The notes below the pieces were generated by a model. It had not been told where the DNA came from. It worked only from the letters and a program-made list of their open reading frames with translations, and ran no database searches. Both the position numbers and the translations under genes were made by a program. DNA of 64,000 nt from an uncultured Alphaproteobacteria bacterium (GTDB lineage: Bacteria; Pseudomonadota; Alphaproteobacteria; HIMB59; GCA-002718135). Positions 32,213-42,120 of this stretch are shown here, one piece after another. The stretch's first letter is position 1. Each line of letters opens with the position of its first letter. Where the stretch lies: contig CACMRK010000001.1 of assembly GCA_902616075.1 (NCBI GenBank), positions 186,001 to 250,000 of the forward strand, in the 5' to 3' direction.

Positions 32213-33217
32213 TTATCTGAATGGAGGTGCGTATAAAATACCACCTTGAGTCCATAGAGCATTTAAACCTCTTGCAATTTCTAGAGGTGTGTCTGGACCT
32301 ACATTAGCTTCGTAAGATTCAGAGTAGTTACCAATTTGTTTGATAATTTGGTAAGCCCAATCGTTACTTAGCTCAAGCATTTCTCCATAGTTACCTTCAA
32401 CACCAAGAAGTCTTAGTACTTCAGGAACATTAGAGCTTTTTTGAGCATCAACGTTTTCAGATGTAATACCTAGTTCTTCAGCAATAATCATTGCATTTAA
32501 AGACCAACGAACTACGTCACCCCACTGGTGATCACCATGTCTTACAAGTGGACCAAGTGGTTCTTTTGAAATAATTTCTGGTAATACAACCCATTTATCT
32601 GGATTAGAAGCAGCAGCTCTTGTTGAAGAAAGACCTGAAGCGTCAGTTGTGTATACGTCACATCTTCCAGCAAATAAGTTTTCTTTACCTTCATCATTAG
32701 TTTCAATTGGAAGTGCTTCGTAGCTAATTCCATTTAATCTAAAGAAGTCAGCAAGGTTTAACTCTGTAGTAGTACCAGTTTGGATACATACAGTAGCACC
32801 ATCAAGCTCAGTTGCACTTGATACACCAAGAGCAGATGGAACCATGAAACCTTGTCCATCGTAGAAGTTTACACCTACGAACTCAAAACCAAGATTAACA
32901 TCACGGCTAATTGTCCAAGTTGTATTTCTCGCTAACATATCAACTTCACCAGAAGCTAATGTTGGGAAACGAGATTTACCTGTAGTAGTAATAAATTCTA
33001 CTTTAGAACGGTCTCCAAAAACAGCTACAGCAACTGCACGACACATATCTGCATCTAGACCAGCCCATTCACCGCTATCATCTGGAGCAGCAAAACCAGC
33101 AAGACCAGTTGTTACTCCACATTTTAGAAAACCTCTATTTTTAACATCATCAAGAGTTCCAGCATGTGCTGAAAAAGCAAACGCTACAACCGCAAAGATA
33201 GATAATAGTTTTTTCAT
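32213..33217 (-). CDS. aapJ: General L-amino acid ABC transporter substrate-binding protein
   Basis: Signal peptide, GTLDDVKNRGFLKCGV, family 3 SBP. Confidence 0.94.
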   Translation of the reverse strand: MKKLLSIFAVVAFAFSAHAGTLDDVKNRGFLKCGVTTGLAGFAAPDDSGEWAGLDADMCRAVAVAVFGDRSKVEFITTTGKSRFPTLASGEVDMLARNTTWTISRDVNLGFEFVGVNFYDGQGFMVPSALGVSSATELDGATVCIQTGTTTELNLADFFRLNGISYEALPIETNDEGKENLFAGRCDVYTTDASGLSSTRAAASNPDKWVVLPEIISKEPLGPLVRHGDHQWGDVVRWSLNAMIIAEELGITSENVDAQKSSNVPEVLRLLGVEGNYGEMLELSNDWAYQIIKQIGNYSESYEANVGPDTPLEIARGLNALWTQGGILYAPPFR

Positions 33218-33378
33218 ATTATTTTCTCCGTTTAAATAATTATTTAAATATCTTTTTTCAAAGATTGCTTCCCTATAACAAATTAATAAGTTAATCCCAA
33301 TAATAGATTTGTTAAGCTTAAAATTGCCTACTATAATTTGTGTATAAAGATTTTGGCTTATACAATATTTAGTTGTTT

Positions 33379-34539
33379 ATGAAAATAAAAACAAAATTAA
33401 CAAAAATAGGTAGAAATCCTCTTAAACAAAAAGGGTTTATCAACCCTGGTACCTATAAGGGTTCTACAATGATCTTTAATACATTTAAAGATTACTTAAA
33501 CGATATTAAAAATTTTGACGATAGAACAACATTTTATGGAATAAATAAAAATCCATTTCATAAGCAGTTAGAAGACAGTATTTCTTTTTTATATAACTGC
33601 AATGATACAGTACTATCACCATCAGGATTGGCATCTATAGTTATTCCTTTTTTTACCTTTTTAAAATCTGGTGATGAGGTTTTAATAAATGATAGTGTTT
33701 ATAGTCCTACTAGAACTTTTTGTGAAAACATCCTGAAACAATATAATGTTAAAATAAAATATTTTCATCCAACAAAAAATATTAATAATTTTGAGAAATT
33801 AATTAACAGTAAAACAAAGCTAATTTATTTAGAATCACCAGGAACAGCAACTTTTGATATTATTGATATACCTTTCATTACAAAAATTGCTAAAAAAAAT
33901 AAAATACCAACTGTTATGGATAATACTTGGGCCTCACCTTTATTTTGTAATCCAATTAAATTAGGTATTGATATTATTATAGATGCAGGAACTAAATATA
34001 TAAATGGTCACTCGGATGTATTAATTGGTTTCGTTTCGTCTAATAAAAAATATTCCAAAAAAATAAGATCAACTTCAAAAACTTTAGGCATATGTCCTGG
34101 TTCTGAAGAAGTTTATTTAGCAATTAGAGGGTTGCCAACACTTGAAATTCGAATTAGAGAAATTGAAAAAAATGCATTATTAATGGCAAAATATTTATTA
34201 GAACATGATCTTGTATCTGATGTTTTCCATCCAGCATTACCGCATACAAAAAATCATAAAATATGGAAAAGAGATTTCTCTGGTAGCACAGGCTTATTCT
34301 CATTTATGATGAAAAAGAAATACTCAAAAAATCAAATTGAAAAATTTTTTAATAAACTTAAAATATTCAAATTGGGATACAGTTGGGGTGGATTTGATAG
34401 TCTCATTACCTTTCCTCCATTAGATAAAAGAGAGTTTAAAAATAGAAATACTGGAACTTTAATTAGATTATATTGTGGATTGGAAGACATTGATGATCAA
34501 ATAAAAGATATTAAAAATGCATTAAAAATTTTAAATTAA
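33379..34539 (+). CDS. metC: Cystathionine beta-lyase / Cys/Met metabolism PLP enzyme
   Basis: GTKYINGHSDVLIG PLP-lysine motif. Confidence 0.85.
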   Translation: MKIKTKLTKIGRNPLKQKGFINPGTYKGSTMIFNTFKDYLNDIKNFDDRTTFYGINKNPFHKQLEDSISFLYNCNDTVLSPSGLASIVIPFFTFLKSGDEVLINDSVYSPTRTFCENILKQYNVKIKYFHPTKNINNFEKLINSKTKLIYLESPGTATFDIIDIPFITKIAKKNKIPTVMDNTWASPLFCNPIKLGIDIIIDAGTKYINGHSDVLIGFVSSNKKYSKKIRSTSKTLGICPGSEEVYLAIRGLPTLEIRIREIEKNALLMAKYLLEHDLVSDVFHPALPHTKNHKIWKRDFSGSTGLFSFMMKKKYSKNQIEKFFNKLKIFKLGYSWGGFDSLITFPPLDKREFKNRNTGTLIRLYCGLEDIDDQIKDIKNALKILN

Positions 34540-35274
34540 ATGGATTTATATTTTTATATTTTTGCATCATTGGGGGTTTTTGTATTTGGTTTATCTAAAG
34601 GCGGTGTTCCAGGACCTATCGCGATGCTTGCAGTGCCAGTTATGTCGTTTGCAATGAGTCCTTTGCAAGCTGCGGGAATATTGTTGCCACTTTTAATAAT
34701 AATGGATTTTTCAGCAATCTATTTGTATTGGAAAAAATGGATAAACAGTATTTTAAAAATTGTAATCCCAGCATCTATAATTGGTATTTTATTTGGAACT
34801 TTAACTTTTGAGTTTACAAACGAAGATCAGATAAGAATAATGGTTGGTGTTATATCAATTATTTTTGTTCTAGTTTCATTTATTCAGAAAAATAATTATT
34901 TACTTAAACCAACAAAACTTAAAGGATACTTTTGGTCATCTGTTGCTGGATATACAAGTTTTTTAATTCATGCAGGCAATCCACCTATTAACTTTTATAT
35001 GCTTCCTTTAAAGTTAGATAAAATTTCATTTATTGGAACAATGACATTGGCATTTATGGTTATAAATCTTGTCAAATTGGTTCCGTATTATTACGTTGGA
35101 TTATTAGCACCTTCAAATCTTATGATTTCACTCTATTTACTTCCACTAGCTTTTATTAGTGTTTTAATTGGTTACTTTGTGCAAAAAAGAATTCCAGAAA
35201 AATTATTTTTTAATATTGTTTATATTTTGCTTTTTTTGAGTGGATGTAAATTAATATACGATGGAGTAATTTAA
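34540..35274 (+). CDS. TauE/SafE family sulfite/organosulfonate exporter-like
   Basis: Multi-TM, GLSKGGVPGP and HAGNPP motifs. Confidence 0.85.
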   Translation: MDLYFYIFASLGVFVFGLSKGGVPGPIAMLAVPVMSFAMSPLQAAGILLPLLIIMDFSAIYLYWKKWINSILKIVIPASIIGILFGTLTFEFTNEDQIRIMVGVISIIFVLVSFIQKNNYLLKPTKLKGYFWSSVAGYTSFLIHAGNPPINFYMLPLKLDKISFIGTMTLAFMVINLVKLVPYYYVGLLAPSNLMISLYLLPLAFISVLIGYFVQKRIPEKLFFNIVYILLFLSGCKLIYDGVI

Positions 35275-35287
35275 ATTATATAGATAG

Positions 35288-35704
35288 CTAAATTTTTGTT
35301 TTATAATCAGCTCTTTTAGTTTTTCTAAGCCCAAAAGGACCAGGAATAAATAATGTCATGGTATTTGTATTTGGTTTTAAATCAACTCTATGTAAATGAT
35401 CTGCTGATCTAAAACCAATGTAACCTGGTGGTCTCCAAAATTTACCTTTATTAGTAGTTTCCCAATAACCGCCTTTTAAAATAATTGTTATATAAGGACA
35501 AAGATGATTATGAACTCCTTCACCATGATCATCATCTAACATTTTATGAATTAAGATATTAAAAGGAAACCATTTGGGTCTTTTTCTAAATAACAAATAA
35601 TATCTTTCCATCCATGGTTTGGCCTTATGAAATTCTGGATGTGATGGACCTCTGTCCAATACAATCTTTTTTCTTCCTAATTTTTCAAGTATTTTTAAAA
35701 TCAT
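35288..35704 (-). CDS. Cupin-like hypothetical protein
   Basis: HNHLCPYITIILKGGYWE cupin-type motif. Confidence 0.55.
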   Translation of the reverse strand: MILKILEKLGRKKIVLDRGPSHPEFHKAKPWMERYYLLFRKRPKWFPFNILIHKMLDDDHGEGVHNHLCPYITIILKGGYWETTNKGKFWRPPGYIGFRSADHLHRVDLKPNTNTMTLFIPGPFGLRKTKRADYKTKI

Positions 35705-36231
35705 ATTTTTAATTGAGGATATATTTCAGAAAACAATTTAGCTCCTTTTGAACAATTATCAATCCAATCATTATTTGAATTTTCATTTGCATAATCAGAA
35801 ATATATTTAAAACATTTAAATCTAATATTATGTAATTTGCATACTTTAGCAAAAGAGTAAGCTTCCATATCAACAATATCACAATCTATTTCTACTGATG
35901 ATTGAACAAAACTATCTCCTGATGCACATATATACCCCTCATTAGAATATGTAATTTTTGATATTGGATCAAAAGGAGTTTCCCCTAATTTAAAGTTCAT
36001 TAGACCTCTAGCATCCATATCTCTTTGAACAAACTTCGTGCATTCTACTAATCCTGATAAGTTTTGCTTTATTGAACCAGCTGTTCCATAATTGATTATT
36101 TCATTAGGTTGAAATTTTGAAATTAATTCCATAATTTTGATTGTAGCATTAATCTTTCCCACACCTGAATAGTGGAAATCTTTAAGATTTGGAGTTTCTT
36201 CTTTAAGTGCTGCAATAAAGATTTGTCCCAT
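35701..36231 (-). CDS. Short nucleoside phosphorylase/nucleosidase-superfamily protein (MtnN-like)
   Basis: NYGTAGS, DMEAYSFAKVC, KYISDYA. Confidence 0.7.
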   Translation of the reverse strand: MGQIFIAALKEETPNLKDFHYSGVGKINATIKIMELISKFQPNEIINYGTAGSIKQNLSGLVECTKFVQRDMDARGLMNFKLGETPFDPISKITYSNEGYICASGDSFVQSSVEIDCDIVDMEAYSFAKVCKLHNIRFKCFKYISDYANENSNNDWIDNCSKGAKLFSEIYPQLKI

Positions 36232-37061
36232 TAATTTGGGCCAATTTGTTTTATAATTTTTTTTGTAACTTTTGTTAAATCTTTAATCGTTGGTTTTAGT
36301 AATTGCAATCTATCATAAGTTTTAGGATTATTTTTGAGATTTTTTCTCAAGGATTCCCCAAATGTCATTCTAATTTCAGTGCCAATGTTTAGTTTTGCTA
36401 CTTTTGTTTTTCTTGCTAGTTTTTTTCTTTGCTCTACGGGAATTCCACTACTACCATGAAGAACTAAAGGGATTTTTGTTTTTGCTTCAATTAAATTAAT
36501 TTTGTTGAAATCAATACTAGCTTTTTTTGAAGTTTGTAAATGTGTATTTCCAACCGAAATTGCCATTGCATCAATATTACTTTGGTTTGCAAAAGTTACT
36601 GCATCTTCAATATTAGTACCTTCTGAAATTTTACCATTATCATAACCTACAAAACCTATTTCTCCCTCAATAGAAATATTATACTTGTGAGCTCTTGAAG
36701 CAATTTTTTTACTAATTTTTATATTTTCTTTTAAAGTTAATTTAGAACCATCAAACATTACAGATGTAAAGCCACTATCAATCCCTTCATAACATTCATC
36801 TAGAGTGTATCCATGATCAACATGACAACAAATGTTCGTTTTTGTTTGACTCGCTAAGTATCTAAACATTTTTCCTAATATTGGAATTGGCGTGTGCGCT
36901 CTGCATGAAGGACCAGCTTGTAATATAATTGGAATTCCAGTTTCATCAGCGGCTTGCGTAAAAGCTAAGGCGTCATCCCAGCCTAGTACAACTAAACCTG
37001 CTACTGCATAATTATTTTTATTTGCATCATTTAAAATTTTTTTTAAATTTACTGCTGTCAT
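36231..37061 (-). CDS. Class II fructose-bisphosphate-type aldolase (IolJ/GatY/Fba family)
   Basis: HVDHG zinc site, VMFDGSKL, LVLHGSSGIP, KLNIGTEI. Confidence 0.85.
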   Translation of the reverse strand: MTAVNLKKILNDANKNNYAVAGLVVLGWDDALAFTQAADETGIPIILQAGPSCRAHTPIPILGKMFRYLASQTKTNICCHVDHGYTLDECYEGIDSGFTSVMFDGSKLTLKENIKISKKIASRAHKYNISIEGEIGFVGYDNGKISEGTNIEDAVTFANQSNIDAMAISVGNTHLQTSKKASIDFNKINLIEAKTKIPLVLHGSSGIPVEQRKKLARKTKVAKLNIGTEIRMTFGESLRKNLKNNPKTYDRLQLLKPTIKDLTKVTKKIIKQIGPN

Positions 37062-37919
37062 TTATTTGTATTTAGCAATCATATCCTTAATTCCTGGAAT
37101 TGTTTCTACTTGATATGCGTGCTCAGGTTGAAAAAATTGGACAAGAGATCTTTGAGACAGTCCTCCAAGAATTGTAAAATAATACATCTCATACCCAGGT
37201 GCTACGACACATGGATGATAGCCTGTTCTAATCATAATGGTCGACCCATCAATTATATGTTCAGCTTTACCAACTTTATCATCAACTTGCTGAAACATCT
37301 GAAAACCAAATCCATTATTAGGTTTAAATCTGTAATTGTATGTTTCATCATGCCTAGTTTCATCAGGTAGACGATCTGTATCATGCTTATGAGGCGGAAA
37401 CCCCGACCAACCTCCCTGCCCTACAGTATAAAGTTCATTACAAAGCAATCTTCCAACTTTATCATGATGCTTAGCACCTAAAATATGTTTAATTTTTCTA
37501 TGAGTTTTTGTATCATCAGAACCGTACTGCACTAAATCAATTTCATTTGTTCTAACAGCAAATGGTTCAAGAGTTTTATCATACTTTGCGCCAGCAATAA
37601 AAATTTCTGAATTATCTACTAAAGATGTAAATTGAGCTTTTGTATTAGAGGGCACATAAACACCTTCTGGCTCTCCATCCCACACATCAACTGTTCTAGT
37701 CCCTAATGACTCAACTTTTATTCCTTCAATTTCTACATTAATTGTTCCAGTAGCAGGAACTATGCATGTTTCATAACCGGGTGTTTGATATTCAAAAGAT
37801 TGATCTTTATTTAATTTTACTATGTTAAAATAATTTAAAGGAACTCTACTATCTTCAATATCTACAATTGGCTTGTTTTTATTATCAAATGGTGGAATAT
37901 GCATATTATTCTCCTTCAT
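37062..37919 (-). CDS. iolB: 5-deoxy-glucuronate isomerase
   Basis: GWSGFPPHKHDTDRLPDETRHDETYNYRF. Confidence 0.9.
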   Translation of the reverse strand: MKENNMHIPPFDNKNKPIVDIEDSRVPLNYFNIVKLNKDQSFEYQTPGYETCIVPATGTINVEIEGIKVESLGTRTVDVWDGEPEGVYVPSNTKAQFTSLVDNSEIFIAGAKYDKTLEPFAVRTNEIDLVQYGSDDTKTHRKIKHILGAKHHDKVGRLLCNELYTVGQGGWSGFPPHKHDTDRLPDETRHDETYNYRFKPNNGFGFQMFQQVDDKVGKAEHIIDGSTIMIRTGYHPCVVAPGYEMYYFTILGGLSQRSLVQFFQPEHAYQVETIPGIKDMIAKYK

Positions 37920-38892
37920 TAATTTTATTATATTTCATAAATTCTAAAATTTCATTTAAATTTGGCATTGCTGGCGCACAACCAACTTTTGTTACTACAA
38001 TAGCTGCTGCGGCTGAACCTATTTCTATAGATTTTTCTAAATCATTAGTCTTTAAAATTGATCCAATTAATGATCCCATAAATGCATCACCGGCTCCAGT
38101 TGGTTTCAAGGGCTTAACGGGAAATATTCCTTTTTTAATTTCTTTGTTCATTGCAAAAGTAATAGAGCCTTTTTCACCTTTTTTATAAATAATTAAGCTT
38201 ACATTTTTAGCTAATTGTCTAGCATGATCCAAACCATTGTTGTAATCACCAGCTAATACTCCAAACTCATCATCATTTCCAATTACACCACTACATTTAC
38301 TTGCTGCTAAATTATAAACTTCTTTTGCTTTTTTTGATGACTCCCAAGTATATGGTCTATAATCAATATCCATAATTACAGGAATATTATTTTTTTTTGC
38401 TATATCTAAAGCATATAAAGTAGCACTTCTCGAAGGCTCAGCTGCTAGAGAAGTTCCAGTAATTAATATACAATCAAAATTTTGTATATTAGCATTTTCA
38501 ACATCATTTTTATTTAAAAATAAATCAGAGGCTTTATGTCTATAAATAATTGATTGATGATCTTTAATTGTAGTTTCAACAATTGCAAAAGAAATTCTTG
38601 ATTCATTTTTTTCATACTCTACTAATTTGTTTTTAACACCATAATGATTTAGTTGTTTAATAGCTAATCTACCTAAAGCATCATCAGATACTCTCGTCAG
38701 TAAATTACAATTACCTCCAAATAAAGTTAATTGAACACCCATATTTGCAGAAGATCCTCCAAGATGAGTAACAAAGGATTTGGCGTTCTCAGTTTTAGTT
38801 CCCGGTGGATCAGGATAAATATCAATTCCTGCTCTTCCTATAAGTAAAAAATTATTTTTTTGAATTTTCGAAACTAAAAATTCAAACGACAT
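37906..38892 (-). CDS. iolC: 5-dehydro-2-deoxygluconokinase (PfkB family)
   Basis: GRAGIDIYPDPPGT, GGSSANMGVQL, PTGAGDAFMGSL. Confidence 0.9.
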   Translation of the reverse strand: MSFEFLVSKIQKNNFLLIGRAGIDIYPDPPGTKTENAKSFVTHLGGSSANMGVQLTLFGGNCNLLTRVSDDALGRLAIKQLNHYGVKNKLVEYEKNESRISFAIVETTIKDHQSIIYRHKASDLFLNKNDVENANIQNFDCILITGTSLAAEPSRSATLYALDIAKKNNIPVIMDIDYRPYTWESSKKAKEVYNLAASKCSGVIGNDDEFGVLAGDYNNGLDHARQLAKNVSLIIYKKGEKGSITFAMNKEIKKGIFPVKPLKPTGAGDAFMGSLIGSILKTNDLEKSIEIGSAAAAIVVTKVGCAPAMPNLNEILEFMKYNKINEGE

Positions 38893-38896
38893 AAAA

Positions 38897-39238
38897 TTAT
38901 TTATTTTTCATATCTATGAAGTCAGCTTTATATTTAAAAGGATCAATGGAATCTATACACCCAATATTTATTGCAGCCCCATTTGGATCACTTCTTCTGT
39001 TATGATGAGTATAGATGCCACAAATTTTACAGAAAAAATGTTCAGCAATCATCGTATTAAATTTGTAAGAAGTTAAGTTTTCTTTTCCTTTTAGAATATT
39101 TATTGCATCTTTAGGAACCATACACATTTTAGCATTTTTTCTAATACAAATAGAGCAGTTACACTGTTTAATGATTTCTAAGTCTGTTAAAACTTCTATT
39201 TGAACAGCTCCACAATGACAATTTAAATTATATTTCAT
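38897..39238 (-). CDS. GFA (glutathione-dependent formaldehyde-activating) family protein
   Basis: CHCGAVQIEV, CNCSIC, FCKICGIYTHH. Confidence 0.85.
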   Translation of the reverse strand: MKYNLNCHCGAVQIEVLTDLEIIKQCNCSICIRKNAKMCMVPKDAINILKGKENLTSYKFNTMIAEHFFCKICGIYTHHNRRSDPNGAAINIGCIDSIDPFKYKADFIDMKNK

Positions 39239-39286
39239 TTTAATTAACTATATTATAATATTTAATATAATTAAAGTTAATAAAAT

Positions 39287-39907
39287 ATGAATGAAAGCAT
39301 GATTCAAGGTCAAATTATTCGACCATTCTCGCCAGCTATAGGTAAATATAAATTATCAAGTGATACAATAAATATACTTAACAATCATATTGATGAAATA
39401 TTAAAAGATGAAAATAAAATTGATGAATTATACCACGGCGAACAATTAGCTGGTGAAATTAAATATGAAGTTAGATTAACAAAAGAATTTCTTGATCAAA
39501 ATTTAAAAGATGCTCTTTATAAATTTGTATTTAATTTTGTTAAATCAACATTACAAAAAGAAATTAAGAAATTTGATTTAAAATCTAGTTGGGCTGTTTG
39601 TCAATTTGAGAGTGATTATAATCCAATTCATTGGCATACTGGTCATTTGTCAGGAGTAATGTATACAAAAATGCCAAAGGACTTAGGCTCATCATACAAA
39701 GATCAAAATAAGAATGGAAAAATTGCATTTATACATGGATCAACACAGCTTTTAGTTTCTTCTGTGTATGATGTTAAACCTGAAGTTGGTGATTTATTTA
39801 TATTTCCTAGTTATATGATGCATACAGTTTATCCATTCTTTTCTGATGAGGAGAGAAGATCAGTGTCTTTCAATGCATTTATTGATGAGGAAGCAGCAAA
39901 ATTTTAA
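39287..39907 (+). CDS. Putative 2-oxoglutarate-Fe(II) oxygenase-like protein
   Basis: HWHTGHLSGVMY and MHTVYPFF...RRSVSFN facial triad-like layout. Confidence 0.65.
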   Translation: MNESMIQGQIIRPFSPAIGKYKLSSDTINILNNHIDEILKDENKIDELYHGEQLAGEIKYEVRLTKEFLDQNLKDALYKFVFNFVKSTLQKEIKKFDLKSSWAVCQFESDYNPIHWHTGHLSGVMYTKMPKDLGSSYKDQNKNGKIAFIHGSTQLLVSSVYDVKPEVGDLFIFPSYMMHTVYPFFSDEERRSVSFNAFIDEEAAKF

Positions 39908-39911
39908 TATT

Positions 39912-39987
39912 TGGCGCGCCCGAAATGATTCGAACATTTGACCTACCGCTTAGAAGGCGGTTGCTCTATCCACTGAGCTACGGGCGC
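39912..39987 (-). tRNA. tRNA-Arg(TCT)
   Basis: GCGCCCG/CGGGCGC acceptor, anticodon loop CTTCTAA, encoded CCA. Confidence 0.95.
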
Positions 39988-40034
39988 ATAGTTTGCATTT
40001 ATCATAGTCTAAAAAATAAAGAAAGAAATTATAC

Positions 40035-40340
40035 TTAATGTGTCCAAGGCTCTTTTCTATTTGTATCAAAATTTGAAGCATAACTTTTTGGTTTAATTTT
40101 TCTTTGCTTTGGTTCTTCGACAAAATATTGATAATTATTTTTTTTTGCCCAATCAATAGCTTGTTCTTTGGTATCAAAAAAAAGTTTAATCTGAGATTTG
40201 GTATCTAATGAACTATTCCACCCCATTAAAGAATCTTTTACTTTTTCTACTTCAGAAATATATTCAGCTAACCATAATTTAGTTTTTTTAAAACCCGATT
40301 GCATGGAAGTTTTTGATGGTTTATAAATTTTTATAGTCAT
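40035..40340 (-). CDS. NDUFS4-like ETC complex I accessory subunit
   Basis: IYKPSKTSMQSG...W, DTKEQAIDWAKKNNYQYFV...SYASNF. Confidence 0.85.
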   Translation of the reverse strand: MTIKIYKPSKTSMQSGFKKTKLWLAEYISEVEKVKDSLMGWNSSLDTKSQIKLFFDTKEQAIDWAKKNNYQYFVEEPKQRKIKPKSYASNFDTNRKEPWTH

Positions 40341-42115
40341 TAGATTGCTGTTTCAAAATATTTATCATTATAATCATTATAGTATTTTCCACCAGATCTT
40401 ATATTTTGACAAAGAACTTGTGTTTCACCTAATAATTTAGTTAAAAAGAAGTTACCAGTTTCTATTTTAGATTTATAAAAACTTTCATCATGCTTTTCTA
40501 ATTTTGCTAATGAAATTTCTATATAGTGCAACCAAATATAACCTAGAGAAATCAAAGATGATAAATTTAAAAATTCTACAGCATGAGAATTAATCTCATT
40601 TTCATCATCTAATGATTTAATATATTCAAAAATACTTTTGTAAGAATCATATGAAGGCATAAATAAATCAATATATTTTTTCATATCTTGATTATTGGCA
40701 ATTTTAACTTGATAATTATCAATCATAGTAAAAAATTCATTAAATAATGCACCGTTGTCAGTTTGTAATTTTCTTCCTATCAAATCTAGAGCTTGAATTC
40801 CGTTCGTTCCTTCATAAATTGTTGTAATTCTAGCATCTCTTACTAATTGTTCCATTCCATGGTCAGTAATAAAACCATGACCACCATAGATTTGCATAGC
40901 TCTATTTGTATTTTCTACAGATTTATCTGAAGCATACGATTTAATAATTGGCGTCATGAGTGCTATAAAATTTTCAGATAATTTCTTTTCTTTATCATCT
41001 GAAGAATTTTCAATATTATCAAAGTGATTTCCAGCCAATAAAGTTAAACCTCTAACTGCTTCATTTATGGATTTTATATATAATAAGTTTTTTCTTATTT
41101 CAGGATGAACAATTATAGGATCAGCTACCTGATTGCTGGAAGATAATTTTCCTTGTAAACGCTCTTTCGAATAATAAAGTGCTGATTGATAAGCAGTTTC
41201 TGATAAACCTAATCCTTGTATTCCTACAAACAAACGAGCTCCATTCATCATTATAAACATCGCTCTCATTCCTTTATTAAGATCACCTATTAGCCAGCCC
41301 TTAGCTTCATTGTAGTGCATGACACAGGTTGGACTAGCATGAATACCCATCTTCTTTTCTATTGATCCACATTCAACTTTATTTCTATCAACAAAATCAC
41401 CACTTTCATTTGGTAAAAATTTAGGAACCAAGAATAAACTTATACCTTTTATACCAGGGGGCGCATTTGGTGTTCTTGCTAGTACTAAATGAATAATGTT
41501 ATCACTTAAATCATGCTCTCCACATGTAATAAAAATTTTGGTACCAGTAATACTGTAACTTCCATCATCTAATGGTGTTGCCATTGTTTTACTTAATCCA
41601 AGATCTGTTCCACATTGAGGTTCAGTTAAATTCATTGTGCCTGTCCACTTACCGCTAGTTAAATTTGGCAGATAGGTATTTTTCAAATCTTCATTAGCAC
41701 TCTTTTCAATTGCATCAATTGCATTGGCTGTAAGACCTGGATAGAGACCAAATGACATATTAGTAGAGCTTATCATTTCATCTAAAATCATATTCATAAT
41801 ATATGGTAAGTTTTGACCACCAAATTCTTCTTTTACTTTTAGTCCTTGCCAGCCATTTTCAGAAAAAGTTTTATAAGCTTCTTTAAATCCTTTTGGAGCA
41901 GTCACAACTCCATTATTAAATGAACATCCCTCACTATCTCCACTTTGATTAAGCGGGAGTAAGGTTTCTTCACAAAGTTTTGCTGCTTCTTCAATAATAA
42001 GCATTAGATCACTTGTTTCTAAATCTAATTTTTTTAATGTTTCACTTTCCTTAAGATTTAAAAAATCTTCAATTAAAAATTTAAACTCACGTAGGGGTGT
42101 TTTATAAATTTGCAT
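40340..42115 (-). CDS. Acyl-CoA dehydrogenase
   Basis: MNLTEPQCGTDLG, QIYGGHGFITDHGMEQLVRDARITTIYEGTNGIQ. Confidence 0.95.
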   Translation of the reverse strand: MQIYKTPLREFKFLIEDFLNLKESETLKKLDLETSDLMLIIEEAAKLCEETLLPLNQSGDSEGCSFNNGVVTAPKGFKEAYKTFSENGWQGLKVKEEFGGQNLPYIMNMILDEMISSTNMSFGLYPGLTANAIDAIEKSANEDLKNTYLPNLTSGKWTGTMNLTEPQCGTDLGLSKTMATPLDDGSYSITGTKIFITCGEHDLSDNIIHLVLARTPNAPPGIKGISLFLVPKFLPNESGDFVDRNKVECGSIEKKMGIHASPTCVMHYNEAKGWLIGDLNKGMRAMFIMMNGARLFVGIQGLGLSETAYQSALYYSKERLQGKLSSSNQVADPIIVHPEIRKNLLYIKSINEAVRGLTLLAGNHFDNIENSSDDKEKKLSENFIALMTPIIKSYASDKSVENTNRAMQIYGGHGFITDHGMEQLVRDARITTIYEGTNGIQALDLIGRKLQTDNGALFNEFFTMIDNYQVKIANNQDMKKYIDLFMPSYDSYKSIFEYIKSLDDENEINSHAVEFLNLSSLISLGYIWLHYIEISLAKLEKHDESFYKSKIETGNFFLTKLLGETQVLCQNIRSGGKYYNDYNDKYFETAI

Positions 42116-42120
42116 AATAT

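Noticed and set aside
33241-33372. SAM riboswitch upstream of metC-like gene
   Set aside because: No recognisable SAM-II/SAM-V consensus in the intergenic region
39950-40177. 75-aa minus-strand ORF
   Set aside because: Runs through tRNA-Arg and out of frame over the NDUFS4-like gene; spurious
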